Below, in pieces: positions 28,101 to 38,159 of a stretch of DNA of 64,000 bases. Source of the DNA: Caldilineaceae bacterium (GTDB lineage: Bacteria > Chloroflexota > Anaerolineae > Caldilineales > Caldilineaceae); contig JAJEDJ010000036.1 in assembly GCA_022821545.1 (NCBI GenBank), forward strand, positions 124,001-188,000, in the 5' to 3' direction. The notes below the pieces were generated by a model that was not told the DNA's origin, searched no databases, and saw only the letters and a program-made list of their open reading frames with translations. Made by a program: the position numbers and the translations under genes. Position 1 is the first letter of the stretch. The number at the start of each line of letters is the position of its first letter.

Positions 28101-29135
28101 TCAGACGATTGGGTCAACGCCCAACTTCTCGGCGGCATTGACGATCTCAGACCAGGTGGTATCGTCCAGCGGGACCCCATCCCTTTGACGGCTGGCAGCT
28201 GAACGCGCCTCCGGTTCGCCAGGCATCAGGACTTCATCGAATCCGGGCGCGGGCTTCGTGCCTTTTATCCGACCGGCGATCTGTTCCCCATCGGCGAAGA
28301 ATTCGTCCAATGGGCGGAAAAAGCTGATGTTCAAAAAGATGAACAGGACGCCGTTGCCAAGAATCGAGCCGGGAATGCCCGGTCCACCGGCCCCCGTCAG
28401 AATCCCGCCCAAATAGTCGGTCAGGAGCGCCAACCCAAAACCCTTGTGGCCGGCTGCCGGAAGCAGCATCCCGCCGTCGTACACGTCGCCCGGGTTCCTG
28501 GTGGGGGCGCCGTTCTTGTCCAGAGCCCACCCTTCCGGGATCTCTTTACCGCCGTTGAACGCCACCCGCACTTTGCCTTCGGCCACGGCGCTCGTGGCAA
28601 AATCCAGCAGCATGGCCGGCCGGTCTTTCAGAGGTATCGCCACCGCTATCGGGTTCGTCCCCATGCGCCTTTCCGCGCCGCCAAAGGGCGCTACAAGTCC
28701 GCCCGAACGACCACCGTTGGCATACGCCAGCGCTATTAGCCCCTCCTCGGCCGCAAGTCCCACCCACTCGCCTAAACGCCCCACGTGGCCGGAGTGCTTT
28801 AACCCTACCACTGACACAGCGTTCCCCCTCGCCTTGCCAATTCCGTCCTCGACGGCGATTTTGGCTCCCAACTGCCCGAAGCAGCGATGGCCGTTGTACA
28901 GCACCATGACCGGGGTCTCCCGCTCAATCTCCGGTCTGGCTCGGGGACGTATTTCGTCCTCGTCGATCTGCCGCAGATACTGCACGATTCGGATGACACC
29001 GTGCGAGTCGTGACCGGCCAGATTGGCCGAAACCAGCGATTGTCCTACAAGGTCCGCTGTCATCATGGGCGTGCCCGCGGCTTGAAAAATGCGACTGGCG
29101 TAACTTGCCAGGGGAACCGGTTGCAATACAGGCAT
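28101..29135 (-). CDS. Ldh family (malate/L-lactate/ureidoglycolate-type) dehydrogenase
   Basis: A 344-aa NAD(P)-dependent oxidoreductase of the type 2 malate/L-lactate dehydrogenase family, which has its own fold unrelated to classical LDH. Diagnostic blocks are AGHDSHGVIR (catalytic His), LKHSGHVGRLG, GTNPIAVAIP, LLDFATSAVAEGKV and GHKGFGLALL. Family members oxidise malate, sulfolactate, ureidoglycolate, 2,3-diketogulonate or related 2-hydroxyacids. The gene leads a pair with the TIM-barrel isomerase. A 14-bp tandem duplication lies just upstream of the start (29148-29175). Confidence 0.9.
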   Translation of the reverse strand: MPVLQPVPLASYASRIFQAAGTPMMTADLVGQSLVSANLAGHDSHGVIRIVQYLRQIDEDEIRPRARPEIERETPVMVLYNGHRCFGQLGAKIAVEDGIGKARGNAVSVVGLKHSGHVGRLGEWVGLAAEEGLIALAYANGGRSGGLVAPFGGAERRMGTNPIAVAIPLKDRPAMLLDFATSAVAEGKVRVAFNGGKEIPEGWALDKNGAPTRNPGDVYDGGMLLPAAGHKGFGLALLTDYLGGILTGAGGPGIPGSILGNGVLFIFLNISFFRPLDEFFADGEQIAGRIKGTKPAPGFDEVLMPGEPEARSAASRQRDGVPLDDTTWSEIVNAAEKLGVDPIV

Positions 29136-29147
29136 GAAGCGCGCTCC

Positions 29148-29175
29148 GTTCTCAGGGAAGTGTTCTCAGGGAAGT
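29148..29175. repeat. Perfect 14-bp tandem duplication
   Basis: GTTCTCAGGGAAGT occurs twice head to tail (29148-29161 and 29162-29175), 13 bp before the minus-strand dehydrogenase start. It may be a slippage product or a double operator site. Confidence 0.85.
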
Positions 29176-29605
29176 GGAGAAAGTGAAGAATGTCGGAGAG
29201 CTTGCAATCGACCTTGCACTCCTTCCGCTCCGCCTCTCACACAGTTGGTTTGACGCCGGATCGTGAACTGACTTGCCGCCGCAAGCGTAGCCGATTTTCT
29301 CAGAACACGCAACAGGGACCGCTTCCGCAGTCTGCCCCATGGCAGGGCCCTGCCTGCTTGGCCCCCGGAACCGGGGATACCTGGTTAAGGTCACTATCAC
29401 ACCATTCCCCTCACTTACCCGTCCCAGGCCTATCGCTTGACCAACCATTTGGAATTCAGTACGATTGAAGCCGCTGAGGTCGTCTGAAATCCATTTCAGC
29501 ACGGGGCCTGCCAGCGGCGGATGTTTTTCCATAATGGTCCGTACCCCTGGGAACGCTTGAAAAGCGAATCGCGCTTGCGGGAAGTTGACCGAAGAAGGTA
29601 TCGAA
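29176..29605. other. Divergent intergenic region
   Basis: No convincing gene. The short frames on both strands lack ribosome sites and recognisable sequence. The clear signal is the plus-strand promoter at 29437-29465; the leader from there to the glycosyltransferase ATG is about 134 nt. Confidence 0.55.
29437..29465 (+). promoter_or_regulatory. Promoter of the GT2 glycosyltransferase gene
   Basis: TTGACC (29437-29442), 17-bp spacer, TACGAT (29460-29465). Confidence 0.72.
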
Positions 29606-30694
29606 ATGAACGCTCAAACCGAGGCCGTGCCGCCCAAGACAGGTCAACGGTCCCCCAAGGCACCCAACCCGTCGGGCGACCCGACACCAGAGGACGCCCT
29701 GCATCAGAACTGTGCCGATTCCCAGGGCCTCAGCCAGCGCCCGGTCATCTCCGTTATCGTGCCCATCTTCAACGAAGATGAGGTGATTCCCGAACTCTAC
29801 CGGCGCATGGTCGCCGTCCTGGGCGTCATCGGTCAACCGTGGGAACTGATCTGCGTCAATGACGGCAGCCGCGACGAATCTCTCTCGACGCTGCTTTCTC
29901 TGCGCGAGCAGGATCCGCGCGTCAAAATCATCAACTTCTCTCGGAACTTCGGTCACCAGATCGCCATTACTGCCGGCATGGACTATGCGCTAGGTGACGC
30001 GATCGCGATCATAGACGCCGATCTGCAGGATCCGCCTGAGCTGATCGAAGAACTGTTCGATAAATGGCGCGAAGGCTATGAGGTTGTCTACGCCGTGCGC
30101 GCCCACAGACGCGGCGAGTCCCGTTTCAAGCTCTGGACGGCCAGCGTTTTCTACCGGCTTCTGCGCCGCATTACCGATGTGGAAATTCCCGTGAACACAG
30201 GTGACTTTCGCCTGATCGACCGCCAGGTCCTCCTGACAATGCGCCGTTTACGCGAGAAGCATCGCTTCATGCGCGGCCTCAGCAGTTGGGTCGGCTACCG
30301 CCAGATCGGCATCGAATACCAGCGGGCAGAGCGCTTTGCCGGTGATACCAAGTATCCGCTCAGCAAAATGCTGCGCCTGACGCTGGACGCAATCACCAGT
30401 TTCAGCTACATTCCCCTGCGGCTCAGCACCTACTTTGGCTTCTTTCTGGCCTTTGCAAGCCTGCTGGGGATTGTCGTGACGACGGTCCTGCGTCTCTCCG
30501 GCAACAACGCCTTCTTCGGCCAGGCTTCCACCTTGGTTGCCGTCCTGTTCCTGGGAGGGATTCAACTCATCTTTCTGGGAATCATCGGCGAGTATCTTGC
30601 TCGCATTTACGATGACGTCAAAGCCCGCCCGCTCTATGTCGTCTCCAAAGTGTATGGCTATGATGATCTCGACGATCCCCGAAACCCGCCATAA
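29606..30694 (+). CDS. GT2 glycosyltransferase, polyprenyl-phosphate sugar transferase type
   Basis: A 362-aa membrane glycosyltransferase like GtrB/DPM-type enzymes, which move glucose, mannose or aminoarabinose from a nucleotide sugar to undecaprenyl phosphate. The first 45 residues are Pro-rich and poorly conserved. The GT-A domain (about 48-265) has [21 protein letters not shown], the metal motif DADLQDPP, and [10 protein letters not shown]. Two C-terminal helices (about 283-305 and 318-342) anchor it, ending in the usual [14 protein letters not shown]. The ATG at 29606 has GAAGAAGG upstream. No flippase or GT-C gene is adjacent, so the acceptor pathway is not shown here. Confidence 0.9.
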   Translation: MNAQTEAVPPKTGQRSPKAPNPSGDPTPEDALHQNCADSQGLSQRPVISVIVPIFNEDEVIPELYRRMVAVLGVIGQPWELICVNDGSRDESLSTLLSLREQDPRVKIINFSRNFGHQIAITAGMDYALGDAIAIIDADLQDPPELIEELFDKWREGYEVVYAVRAHRRGESRFKLWTASVFYRLLRRITDVEIPVNTGDFRLIDRQVLLTMRRLREKHRFMRGLSSWVGYRQIGIEYQRAERFAGDTKYPLSKMLRLTLDAITSFSYIPLRLSTYFGFFLAFASLLGIVVTTVLRLSGNNAFFGQASTLVAVLFLGGIQLIFLGIIGEYLARIYDDVKARPLYVVSKVYGYDDLDDPRNPP

Positions 30695-30790
30695 TCACAA
30701 ACTGACCCGAGCGAACGCCACAAGTCAAAGGCCCGACGGAAGCATGTCGCGATGCAATCTGAATTCGGCAGCAAGCAGTCCCATTGAAGA

Positions 30791-31219
30791 ATGATCCTGC
30801 GCACAGGTGTTGACATTGTAGAAATCGAACGCATTCGCAGGGCCATCTCGCGTTACGAAGGCAGGCCGCCCGCGCGCATGAGGTTCCTGAAGCGCCTGTA
30901 CACTGAGGCCGAGCTGGGCCACTGCCGTGATCGCGTTGAATCCCTCGCCGCCCGTTTCGCTGCCAAAGAGGCGATCGCCAAAGCCTTGGGCACCGGCGCC
31001 TGGCGAGACGGAATCCGTTGGATCGATCTGGAAGTCGTTTCCGACGCACGCGGCGCGCCCTCCGTCCAACTGCATGGCGCAGCCGCACGCCGCGCCCGGT
31101 CCCTGGGTCTGAGCCACTGGTCCGTAAGTCTGAGCCACGACGACGAGCGGGCCATCGCATTTGTAGTTGCTCTGGGAGAACAGGCACAGGCTCCCGCATC
31201 ATGCTCTGAATCTTGCTGA
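30791..31219 (+). CDS. acpS: Holo-[acyl-carrier-protein] synthase
   Basis: A 142-aa phosphopantetheinyl transferase that activates ACP. Both magnesium/CoA motifs are present: GVDIVEIERI (Asp8) and RFAAKEAIAKALGTG, with the C-terminal VSLSHDDERAIAFVVA. Family proteins are 120-140 aa. The ribosome site is weak (TTGAAGA). It lies 96 bp after the glycosyltransferase and may be cotranscribed with it. Confidence 0.93.
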   Translation: MILRTGVDIVEIERIRRAISRYEGRPPARMRFLKRLYTEAELGHCRDRVESLAARFAAKEAIAKALGTGAWRDGIRWIDLEVVSDARGAPSVQLHGAAARRARSLGLSHWSVSLSHDDERAIAFVVALGEQAQAPASCSESC

Positions 31220-31280
31220 AATTCTCGCGTCAATTTCCGTTTTCGGTTACGTTCTGGGCGGCTTCACCTTCTCAATTCCT

Positions 31281-31309
31281 TTGACACCGCCATGACGCCG
31301 TGTTACGAT
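31281..31309 (+). promoter_or_regulatory. Strong promoter upstream of a putative small RNA/pyrG leader
   Basis: TTGACA (31281-31286), exactly 17 bp, TACGAT (31304-31309) with extended TGT. The -35 and its flank TTGACACCGCC are repeated identically at the efp promoter. Confidence 0.78.
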
Positions 31310-31315
31310 ACTTGT

Positions 31316-31480
31316 GCTCTGGGAAGCAGGTTTTGCGTCAGGTTGCCGCAGAACCAGAGGACCAGTGATGAAAGTTCCCGACGCCGTCATCCCACAAGGT
31401 TCACGACTCCGTCTTGGAACAATCGTCTTGGGCGGAACGTATGAATGTGGGTACGGGAGCGTAGCCCCGTACCCCTTTTT
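31316..31480 (+). ncRNA. Candidate small structured RNA or pyrG leader
   Basis: About 165 nt bounded by a near-consensus promoter and an intrinsic terminator. The 5' part folds into a hairpin whose arms GGTTTTGCG and CGCAGAACC pair over 9 bp, extended by CTCTGG with CCAGAG. A short open frame from 31314 has no ribosome site or recognisable product. It does not match SRP RNA, 6S RNA, tmRNA or RNase P motifs I know. Because pyrG begins 230 bp downstream with no other good promoter, it could be an attenuated pyrG leader. Both options are inference. Confidence 0.45.
31449..31480 (+). terminator. Intrinsic terminator ending the candidate small RNA
   Basis: A 9-bp stem GGGTACGGG (31449-31457) pairs with CCCGTACCC (31466-31474), with an 8-nt loop, followed by C and five T. 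Confidence 0.8.
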
Positions 31481-31682
31481 GTTGCTTAGTTCAGTACTGT
31501 TTCCCTGTCAAGGCGCTGCGTATGCCTGAAGGTTCGCGGTGGCGCGGAGCGGAGGAGACGCGATCAATTACCATCTGGCGGTTTTGGAGTCTTTCTCAAG
31601 GCTGGAACTGCTGCTCGCTTGCCGGCGCAACAATCCCGTGAACTGCCTGATGTATCGGAGTTCCGATCAATCAGGCAAATAA

Positions 31683-33407
<1,725 letters not shown>

Positions 33408-33539
33408 AATGCAAACTGATACCAGGGATCTTGGGCGCGGCTTGCCCAATTGGGATGTGAAGACGCCATCCTCTCAAATTCCGTGTAGTAAAATCCCGTT
33501 CTCGATGCAAATGCGAATTAGATCAGAATAGGAGTAAAA

Positions 33540-34310
33540 ATGTCTGGTCATTCCAAGTGGTCTACGATCAAGCGAAAAAAGGGCGCCAATGACAACGCCC
33601 GCGGCAAGCTCTTTACAAAGCTGGCTCGCGAACTTCAGGTTGCCGCCCGCGAAGGCGGACCGGACAGTGACGTCAATGTGCGCCTGCGGCTCGCTATCGA
33701 AAAAGCGCGCGCCGAGAACATGCCCAAGGACCGCATTGAATCGGCAATACGCCGCGGTGCAGGCCTGGACAAAGATGCCGCCGATATCGAGGAGATCCTT
33801 TACGAAGGCTACGCGCCGCACGGCGTCGCCGTTCTGCTTGAATGTCTGACCGATAACCGCAACCGCACCATCGCCGAAGTGCGGCGCTGTTTCACGCGTG
33901 CAAACGGCAACCTCAGCGAGCCGGGCTCCGTGGCCTGGCAGTTTACGACCAAAGGTTATGTGGCGATTCACCTGCAGGATAGCGACGGCAACCCCACTGA
34001 ACTGGACGCGGAGGAGATCTTTATGGAGGCTCTGGACGCGGGCGCCGAAGACGTCGAAGTTAGCGACGATGCCGTCGAGATCTACACGGAAAGGACCGAT
34101 CTGGCCCAGGTAGACAATACGCTGCGTAAAGCGGGCATTCAGCCGGATGCTTCGGAGTTGATCAAGCAGCCCAATCAGACGCTCTCTCTTGATACACGCG
34201 CCGGCCTGACCGTCCTGCAGCTGCTCGAATCTCTCGAAGAGCTTGACGACGTCAATAGGGTCCACCACAATCTGGAACTGACCGACGAGCTGGTTGCTCA
34301 AGTCGCATAG
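33540..34310 (+). CDS. yebC: YebC/PmpR family regulator or translation factor
   Basis: 256 aa, starting SGHSKWSTIKRKKG, the invariant N-terminus of the YebC/TACO1 family, with the AIEKARAENMPKD and YEGYAPHGVA blocks. Members have been described both as DNA-binding regulators and, more recently, as ribosome-associated factors for difficult peptide stretches. AGGAG lies 7 nt before the ATG. It precedes ruvC and ruvA, the usual bacterial gene order. Confidence 0.94.
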   Translation: MSGHSKWSTIKRKKGANDNARGKLFTKLARELQVAAREGGPDSDVNVRLRLAIEKARAENMPKDRIESAIRRGAGLDKDAADIEEILYEGYAPHGVAVLLECLTDNRNRTIAEVRRCFTRANGNLSEPGSVAWQFTTKGYVAIHLQDSDGNPTELDAEEIFMEALDAGAEDVEVSDDAVEIYTERTDLAQVDNTLRKAGIQPDASELIKQPNQTLSLDTRAGLTVLQLLESLEELDDVNRVHHNLELTDELVAQVA

Positions 34311-34399
34311 CTCAGGACGTATAGCTGTGGCGGGCAAAAAAAGACGCCTCTCCCACACCACTCAAAATTAACCGCGGAAATTCGTTTGGCAGCCCCAAC

Positions 34400-34945
34400 A
34401 TGACAGCGCGCAGCGCAGGCCACCATATAGGTGAAACCGACCGCGAGTGGCGCGTCCTCGGAATCGACCCGGGTACCGCTTCAACGGGTTACGGTGTCGT
34501 CATCGAAACCGTAACCGGCGACTATGAACTGCTTACCTACGGCGTGATCCATACATCACCAAGTCAGCCGATGCACCAGCGTCTACGCAAGATTTTCCTG
34601 GACATCCAAGAACTCATTCGTAAGTTCCAGCCGCATGAAGTTGCCGTTGAAGAGCTTTTCTTTGGGCGAAATGTAACAACTGCCATCACTGTCGGCCAGG
34701 CTCGCGGCGCAGCCCTGCTGGCAGCCGCCCTGGCCGATCTGCCTCTGATCGAATATACGCCGGCGACCATCAAACAGGCTCTCACAGGTTACGGCAACGC
34801 CGACAAATATCAGATGCAGGCCATGGTTCGCCACTTACTTGATTTGGAGGAAACGCCTCACCCGGACGACGCAGCCGACGGCGTAGCCATTGCCCTCTGT
34901 CATCTGCAAACGGGACGTTTCCACGCGCTTGTCGCCGACGCATAA
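34400..34945 (+). CDS. ruvC: Holliday junction resolvase RuvC
   Basis: A 181-aa endodeoxyribonuclease that cuts Holliday junctions. The catalytic acids are visible: D23 in VLGIDPG, E84 in VEELFF, and the HPDDAADG pair near the C-terminus. The N-terminus is about 16 residues longer than usual before the first beta strand; a shorter start is not offered by a good codon. It is followed 40 bp later by ruvA. Confidence 0.93.
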   Translation: MTARSAGHHIGETDREWRVLGIDPGTASTGYGVVIETVTGDYELLTYGVIHTSPSQPMHQRLRKIFLDIQELIRKFQPHEVAVEELFFGRNVTTAITVGQARGAALLAAALADLPLIEYTPATIKQALTGYGNADKYQMQAMVRHLLDLEETPHPDDAADGVAIALCHLQTGRFHALVADA

Positions 34946-34985
34946 CCGCTCCCTGCAGACCGCTCATTCCGCAAGAGGATAAAAT

Positions 34986-35576
34986 ATGATTCGCCAGGTA
35001 CGCGGTACTGTTACGGCCGTGGGCGCCAACTTTCTGATCATCGAAGTGGGCCATGCAGGCGCCGGCATCGGCCTCCGCGTCTTTACCCCGGAACCGACAT
35101 CCGCACGCTTCCAGGCCGGAGACAATCTTTCTCTGTATACCTTTCTGCAGGTGAGAGAGAACGACCTGAGTCTGTATGGCTTTGAAGAACTTGATGAACT
35201 CGCCATCTTTGAACTGCTGCTGGGGGTATCCGGCATCGGTCCAAAGGTCGCCCTCGCCGCGCTGAGCACCTTGACACCCGACGCGTTGCGCCTTGCCGTT
35301 GCCAACGCGGAGCCGGGCGTCGTCGCGCGTGTACCGGGCATCGGCAAGCGCACAGCCGAGAAAGTGGTCGTCGAGCTCAAGGACAAACTGGAACCGGCAG
35401 AGGGCGAACTGGCCGGACTCGCCGTCGCGCTCGATGCTGACGCAGAGGTGATGGAAGCGCTTACGGGCTTGGGGTACAGCGTCGTCGAAGCGCAGCGTGC
35501 CCTACAGCAGATCCCTGCCGATGTTACCAGTGTTGAGGATCGGCTGAGAACGGCGCTGGTTCAGTTCGGCGAATAG
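34986..35576 (+). CDS. ruvA: Holliday junction branch migration protein RuvA
   Basis: A 196-aa protein. The N-terminal OB domain (MIRQVRGTVTAVG ...) is followed by helix-hairpin-helix motifs GVSGIGPKVALAAL and VPGIGKRTAEKVVVELK, and domain III after an acidic linker. AAGAGGA lies 5-8 nt before the ATG. ruvB, often next, is not in this window. Confidence 0.94.
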   Translation: MIRQVRGTVTAVGANFLIIEVGHAGAGIGLRVFTPEPTSARFQAGDNLSLYTFLQVRENDLSLYGFEELDELAIFELLLGVSGIGPKVALAALSTLTPDALRLAVANAEPGVVARVPGIGKRTAEKVVVELKDKLEPAEGELAGLAVALDADAEVMEALTGLGYSVVEAQRALQQIPADVTSVEDRLRTALVQFGE

Positions 35577-35668
35577 CTTTTTCCTCCATCTGTCCCTGCG
35601 GTGGCGTGGGTCTGCCAGAACATTTCCAGCCGCCGCAATTTGGGATGCACCCTGCAATACCCGTAGTT

Positions 35669-35697
35669 TTGACACCGCCGACTATCTCTTCTATAAT
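35669..35697 (+). promoter_or_regulatory. Consensus sigma-70 promoter of efp
   Basis: TTGACA (35669-35674), exactly 17 bp, TATAAT (35692-35697): a perfect consensus. The transcript would start near 35704, 42 nt before the ATG. Confidence 0.9.
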
Positions 35698-35745
35698 CGG
35701 TCGCGATTCTGTACTGAAATCATCGAAACGGGAAAGACTATAGAG

Positions 35746-36306
35746 ATGGCTGAAGTTCAGCAGTTACGCAGGGGCAACATCTACGAAGAGGACAGTCAGC
35801 TATGGCGAGTGCTCGATTACCAGCACATCAAAATGGCCCGCGGCGGCGCAACCATTCGGCTCAAAGTACGCAACCTCCGCACTGGCGCAACCATCGAAAA
35901 GACCTATAACAGCGGCGCACGCGTTGATGACATTCGTCTCGATTCACGCGACGTCGAGTACCTGTATACCGACGGCGACCTTTTCCATTTCATGGATACC
36001 GAGACTTTCGAACAGGTCGCTTTGGCCAAGGATGCACTGGAAGGAGTCGTTCAGTTCCTGAAAGACAATACCGTCGTGGAACTGGAATCCTTTGAAGGCG
36101 AGCCGATCAGTGTCAACCTGCCCACGACCATCGATCTTGACGTTGTGTGGGCGGAAATGGCTGTTGCCGGGGATACTGCCAACACTCCGACCAAAGAGGT
36201 GGAGTTGGAGACCGGCTTTCGGCTTAACGTGCCCATGTTTGTCAAGGAAGGCGACACGGTTCGCATCGACACACGCGACGGTCGCTACGTTACACGTGTG
36301 CAATGA
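35746..36306 (+). CDS. efp: Elongation factor P
   Basis: A 186-aa translation factor that rescues ribosomes stalled at consecutive prolines. Three beta-barrel domains are present with the family sequences LRTGATIEKTYNSG and the C-terminal VRIDTRDGRYVTRV. The loop that reaches the peptidyl-transferase centre reads KMARGG, placing Arg at residue 32 where E. coli EF-P has its modified lysine. Arg32 also occurs in Thermus and Pseudomonas; only the latter is known to be rhamnosylated by EarP. No modification enzyme is nearby. Confidence 0.95.
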   Translation: MAEVQQLRRGNIYEEDSQLWRVLDYQHIKMARGGATIRLKVRNLRTGATIEKTYNSGARVDDIRLDSRDVEYLYTDGDLFHFMDTETFEQVALAKDALEGVVQFLKDNTVVELESFEGEPISVNLPTTIDLDVVWAEMAVAGDTANTPTKEVELETGFRLNVPMFVKEGDTVRIDTRDGRYVTRVQ

Positions 36307-36332
36307 AGGTCGGAATGCCCTTGCCGCAGGAT

Positions 36333-36362
36333 TTGCCCCTCTGATAGGCGTTACGCTATAGT
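36333..36362 (+). promoter_or_regulatory. Promoter of tRNA-Thr
   Basis: TTGCCC (36333-36338), 18-bp spacer, TATAGT (36357-36362). The tRNA starts 14 bp further on. Confidence 0.5.
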
Positions 36363-36375
36363 GTGGAGAGGAATT

Positions 36376-36448
36376 GCCGTTGTAGCTCAGTCGGTAGAGC
36401 GACGCTCTCGTAAAGCGTAGGTCGTCGGTTCGAGTCCGACCAACGGCT
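36376..36448 (+). tRNA. tRNA-Thr (anticodon CGT)
   Basis: Cloverleaf: acceptor GCCGTTG/CAACGGC, D-arm GCTC/GAGC, anticodon stem ACGCT/AGCGT with loop CTCGTAA (anticodon CGT), T-arm GTCGG/CCGAC with TTCGAGT loop, discriminator T. CCA is not encoded. Confidence 0.95.
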
Positions 36449-36453
36449 CAAAC

Positions 36454-36485
36454 AAAAAAGCCCCGCCAGCCGGCGGGGCTTTTTT
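36454..36485. terminator. Bidirectional terminator between tRNA-Thr and the BMP transporter operon
   Basis: An 8-bp GC stem (GCCCCGCC/GGCGGGGC, 4-nt loop) is flanked by six A on the left and six T on the right. It can stop transcription from both the tRNA and the convergent ABC operon. Confidence 0.9.
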
Positions 36486-36497
36486 CTCCTTCAATCC

Positions 36498-38108
36498 TTA
36501 CTGCTTTTCGCGATGTACACCGGCCATCAGCAGCCCCAACTCTGCGGCGGTTGTCTCGTCCCGGTCCACGATATCCATAATCTGCCCTTCATAAATCACG
36601 GCAATCCGGTCGCACAGCGCCAGCAGTTCATCCAGGTCTTCCGAAATGAGCAATGTGGCCATGCCTGTGTCCCGTTGCTCCAGCAGCTGCTGATAAATGT
36701 ACTCGATCGCGCCTATGTCGATCCCGCGTGTAGGTTGGGCGGCAACCAGCACTTTGGGCCGCCGGGAGAGTTCCCGGGCCAGGATCAATCGTTGGATGTT
36801 GCCCCCCGAAAGATTCCTGGTCATCGTGCGTATATCGGGCGTCTTGATATAGAAATCCTGTATCATCTGCCGGCTGTAACGAGCAATATAATCAAATGCC
36901 AAAAAGATGCCGTTGCTGAACTTATCACTTGTATGCTCTTGCAACACAAGATTCTCTGAGACAGCAAAATCGCGCACGATCCCGTCGTGCATCCTTTCTT
37001 CCGGTATGTATGCCAGCCCGCTCTCTGTACGGCGCGCGGTCGTCCAATCGGTAATCGGCATGCCATCCATCTCCACACTTCCACCGCTGATCGGGCGCAA
37101 ACCCGCAACGACTTCGGCAAGCTCTCTCTGCCCATTACCGCTGATGCCGGCCACCCCCAGGATTTCGCCGGACTGAACTGAAAGGGATACGCCGCGAAGC
37201 GCCGGTTGTCCCGTGACGTCTTGCGCGCGAACATCCTCCAGGCGCAGTTTTACATCTCCCACATCAATTTCATCGTCTCGAGTCCTTTCGAGCATGACGT
37301 CGCGCCCTACCATCATGCGCGCCAACTCGTGACGGGTCATATCTTCGGTGGGAACGGTCCCGACAAGGCGTCCTTCCCGCAGAACCGTGATGCGATCGCT
37401 GATGGCCAGGACTTCCTGAAGCTTATGGCTGATCAAAACGAGGCTGTATCCGTTTTCTTTCATATAACCAAGCGTGACAAACAGCTCTTCGACCTCCTGG
37501 GGCGTCAGAACGGCGGTCGGTTCATCCAGAATCAACATGGCCGCGCCCCGGTATAAGGCTTTCATGATCTCGACCCGCTGCCGTTCCCCGACCGAAAGCG
37601 TCCAGACCGGCGCGCTCGGGTCGATCTGCAGGCCGTACGCCCCGCTTAACTCGCGGATGCCCACCTCTACCCTGCCCAGATCGAGAAGCGGCTCCCTGCT
37701 GGACTTCAGGCCCAGCGCTACATTCTCAGTGACAGTGAGCGTATCCACGAGCATAAAGTGTTGATGGATCATCCCAATGCCCTGGCGGATCGCGTCGGTA
37801 GGCGAATGGATCGTCACCTCGGCGCCGTCGCGCAGGATCCGCCCCTCGTCAGGCTGATAGAGACCGTACAGAATCCTCATCAGTGTGGATTTGCCAGCGC
37901 CGTTTTCCCCCAGCAACGCATGCACTTCACCCCGGCGTACGTCAAAGTCCACGTGATCGCAGGCCAGTACGCCTGGATACCGCTTGACGATTCCGTACAT
38001 CTGCACATAGGGCGCGTTTAAGCGGAAGTTTACCGCACGATGGCCCCCCGTGGGGCCGGCAATCCCGTAGACGATCTGATCTTCAAGCCTGCTCTGGCCG
38101 GTGCCCAT
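36498..38108 (-). CDS. ABC transporter ATPase with two ABC domains (nucleoside/simple sugar type)
   Basis: A 536-aa duplicated ATPase energising import of nucleosides or simple sugars. The first ABC domain (about 33-270) has Walker A GENGAGKS, signature LSVGERQR and LILDEPT. The second (about 290-525) has a degenerate P-loop with GNGQRELAE, as is normal in this family, and signature LSGGNIQR. The ATG at 38108 is preferred to a TTG three codons earlier because AAGGA lies 12 nt upstream. The first 30 residues are non-conserved, so a start at 38000 is also possible. It is the last gene of the operon and ends at the shared terminator. Confidence 0.9.
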   Translation of the reverse strand: MGTGQSRLEDQIVYGIAGPTGGHRAVNFRLNAPYVQMYGIVKRYPGVLACDHVDFDVRRGEVHALLGENGAGKSTLMRILYGLYQPDEGRILRDGAEVTIHSPTDAIRQGIGMIHQHFMLVDTLTVTENVALGLKSSREPLLDLGRVEVGIRELSGAYGLQIDPSAPVWTLSVGERQRVEIMKALYRGAAMLILDEPTAVLTPQEVEELFVTLGYMKENGYSLVLISHKLQEVLAISDRITVLREGRLVGTVPTEDMTRHELARMMVGRDVMLERTRDDEIDVGDVKLRLEDVRAQDVTGQPALRGVSLSVQSGEILGVAGISGNGQRELAEVVAGLRPISGGSVEMDGMPITDWTTARRTESGLAYIPEERMHDGIVRDFAVSENLVLQEHTSDKFSNGIFLAFDYIARYSRQMIQDFYIKTPDIRTMTRNLSGGNIQRLILARELSRRPKVLVAAQPTRGIDIGAIEYIYQQLLEQRDTGMATLLISEDLDELLALCDRIAVIYEGQIMDIVDRDETTAAELGLLMAGVHREKQ

Positions 38109-38159
38109 GTGAAACAATCCTTACGTCAAAGAACTCTTCGGCAAAGGGCTGCCTCTCCC

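Noticed and set aside
29152-29532. 126-codon minus-strand frame in the gap before the glycosyltransferase
   Set aside because: No homology, no ribosome site, and it crosses the 14-bp duplication and the promoter of the opposite strand.
31316-31480. 6S, SRP, tmRNA or RNase P RNA
   Set aside because: The conserved SRP tetraloop domain, the 6S bubble with paired ends, tmRNA acceptor and RNase P core motifs are all missing, so it stays an unclassified candidate.
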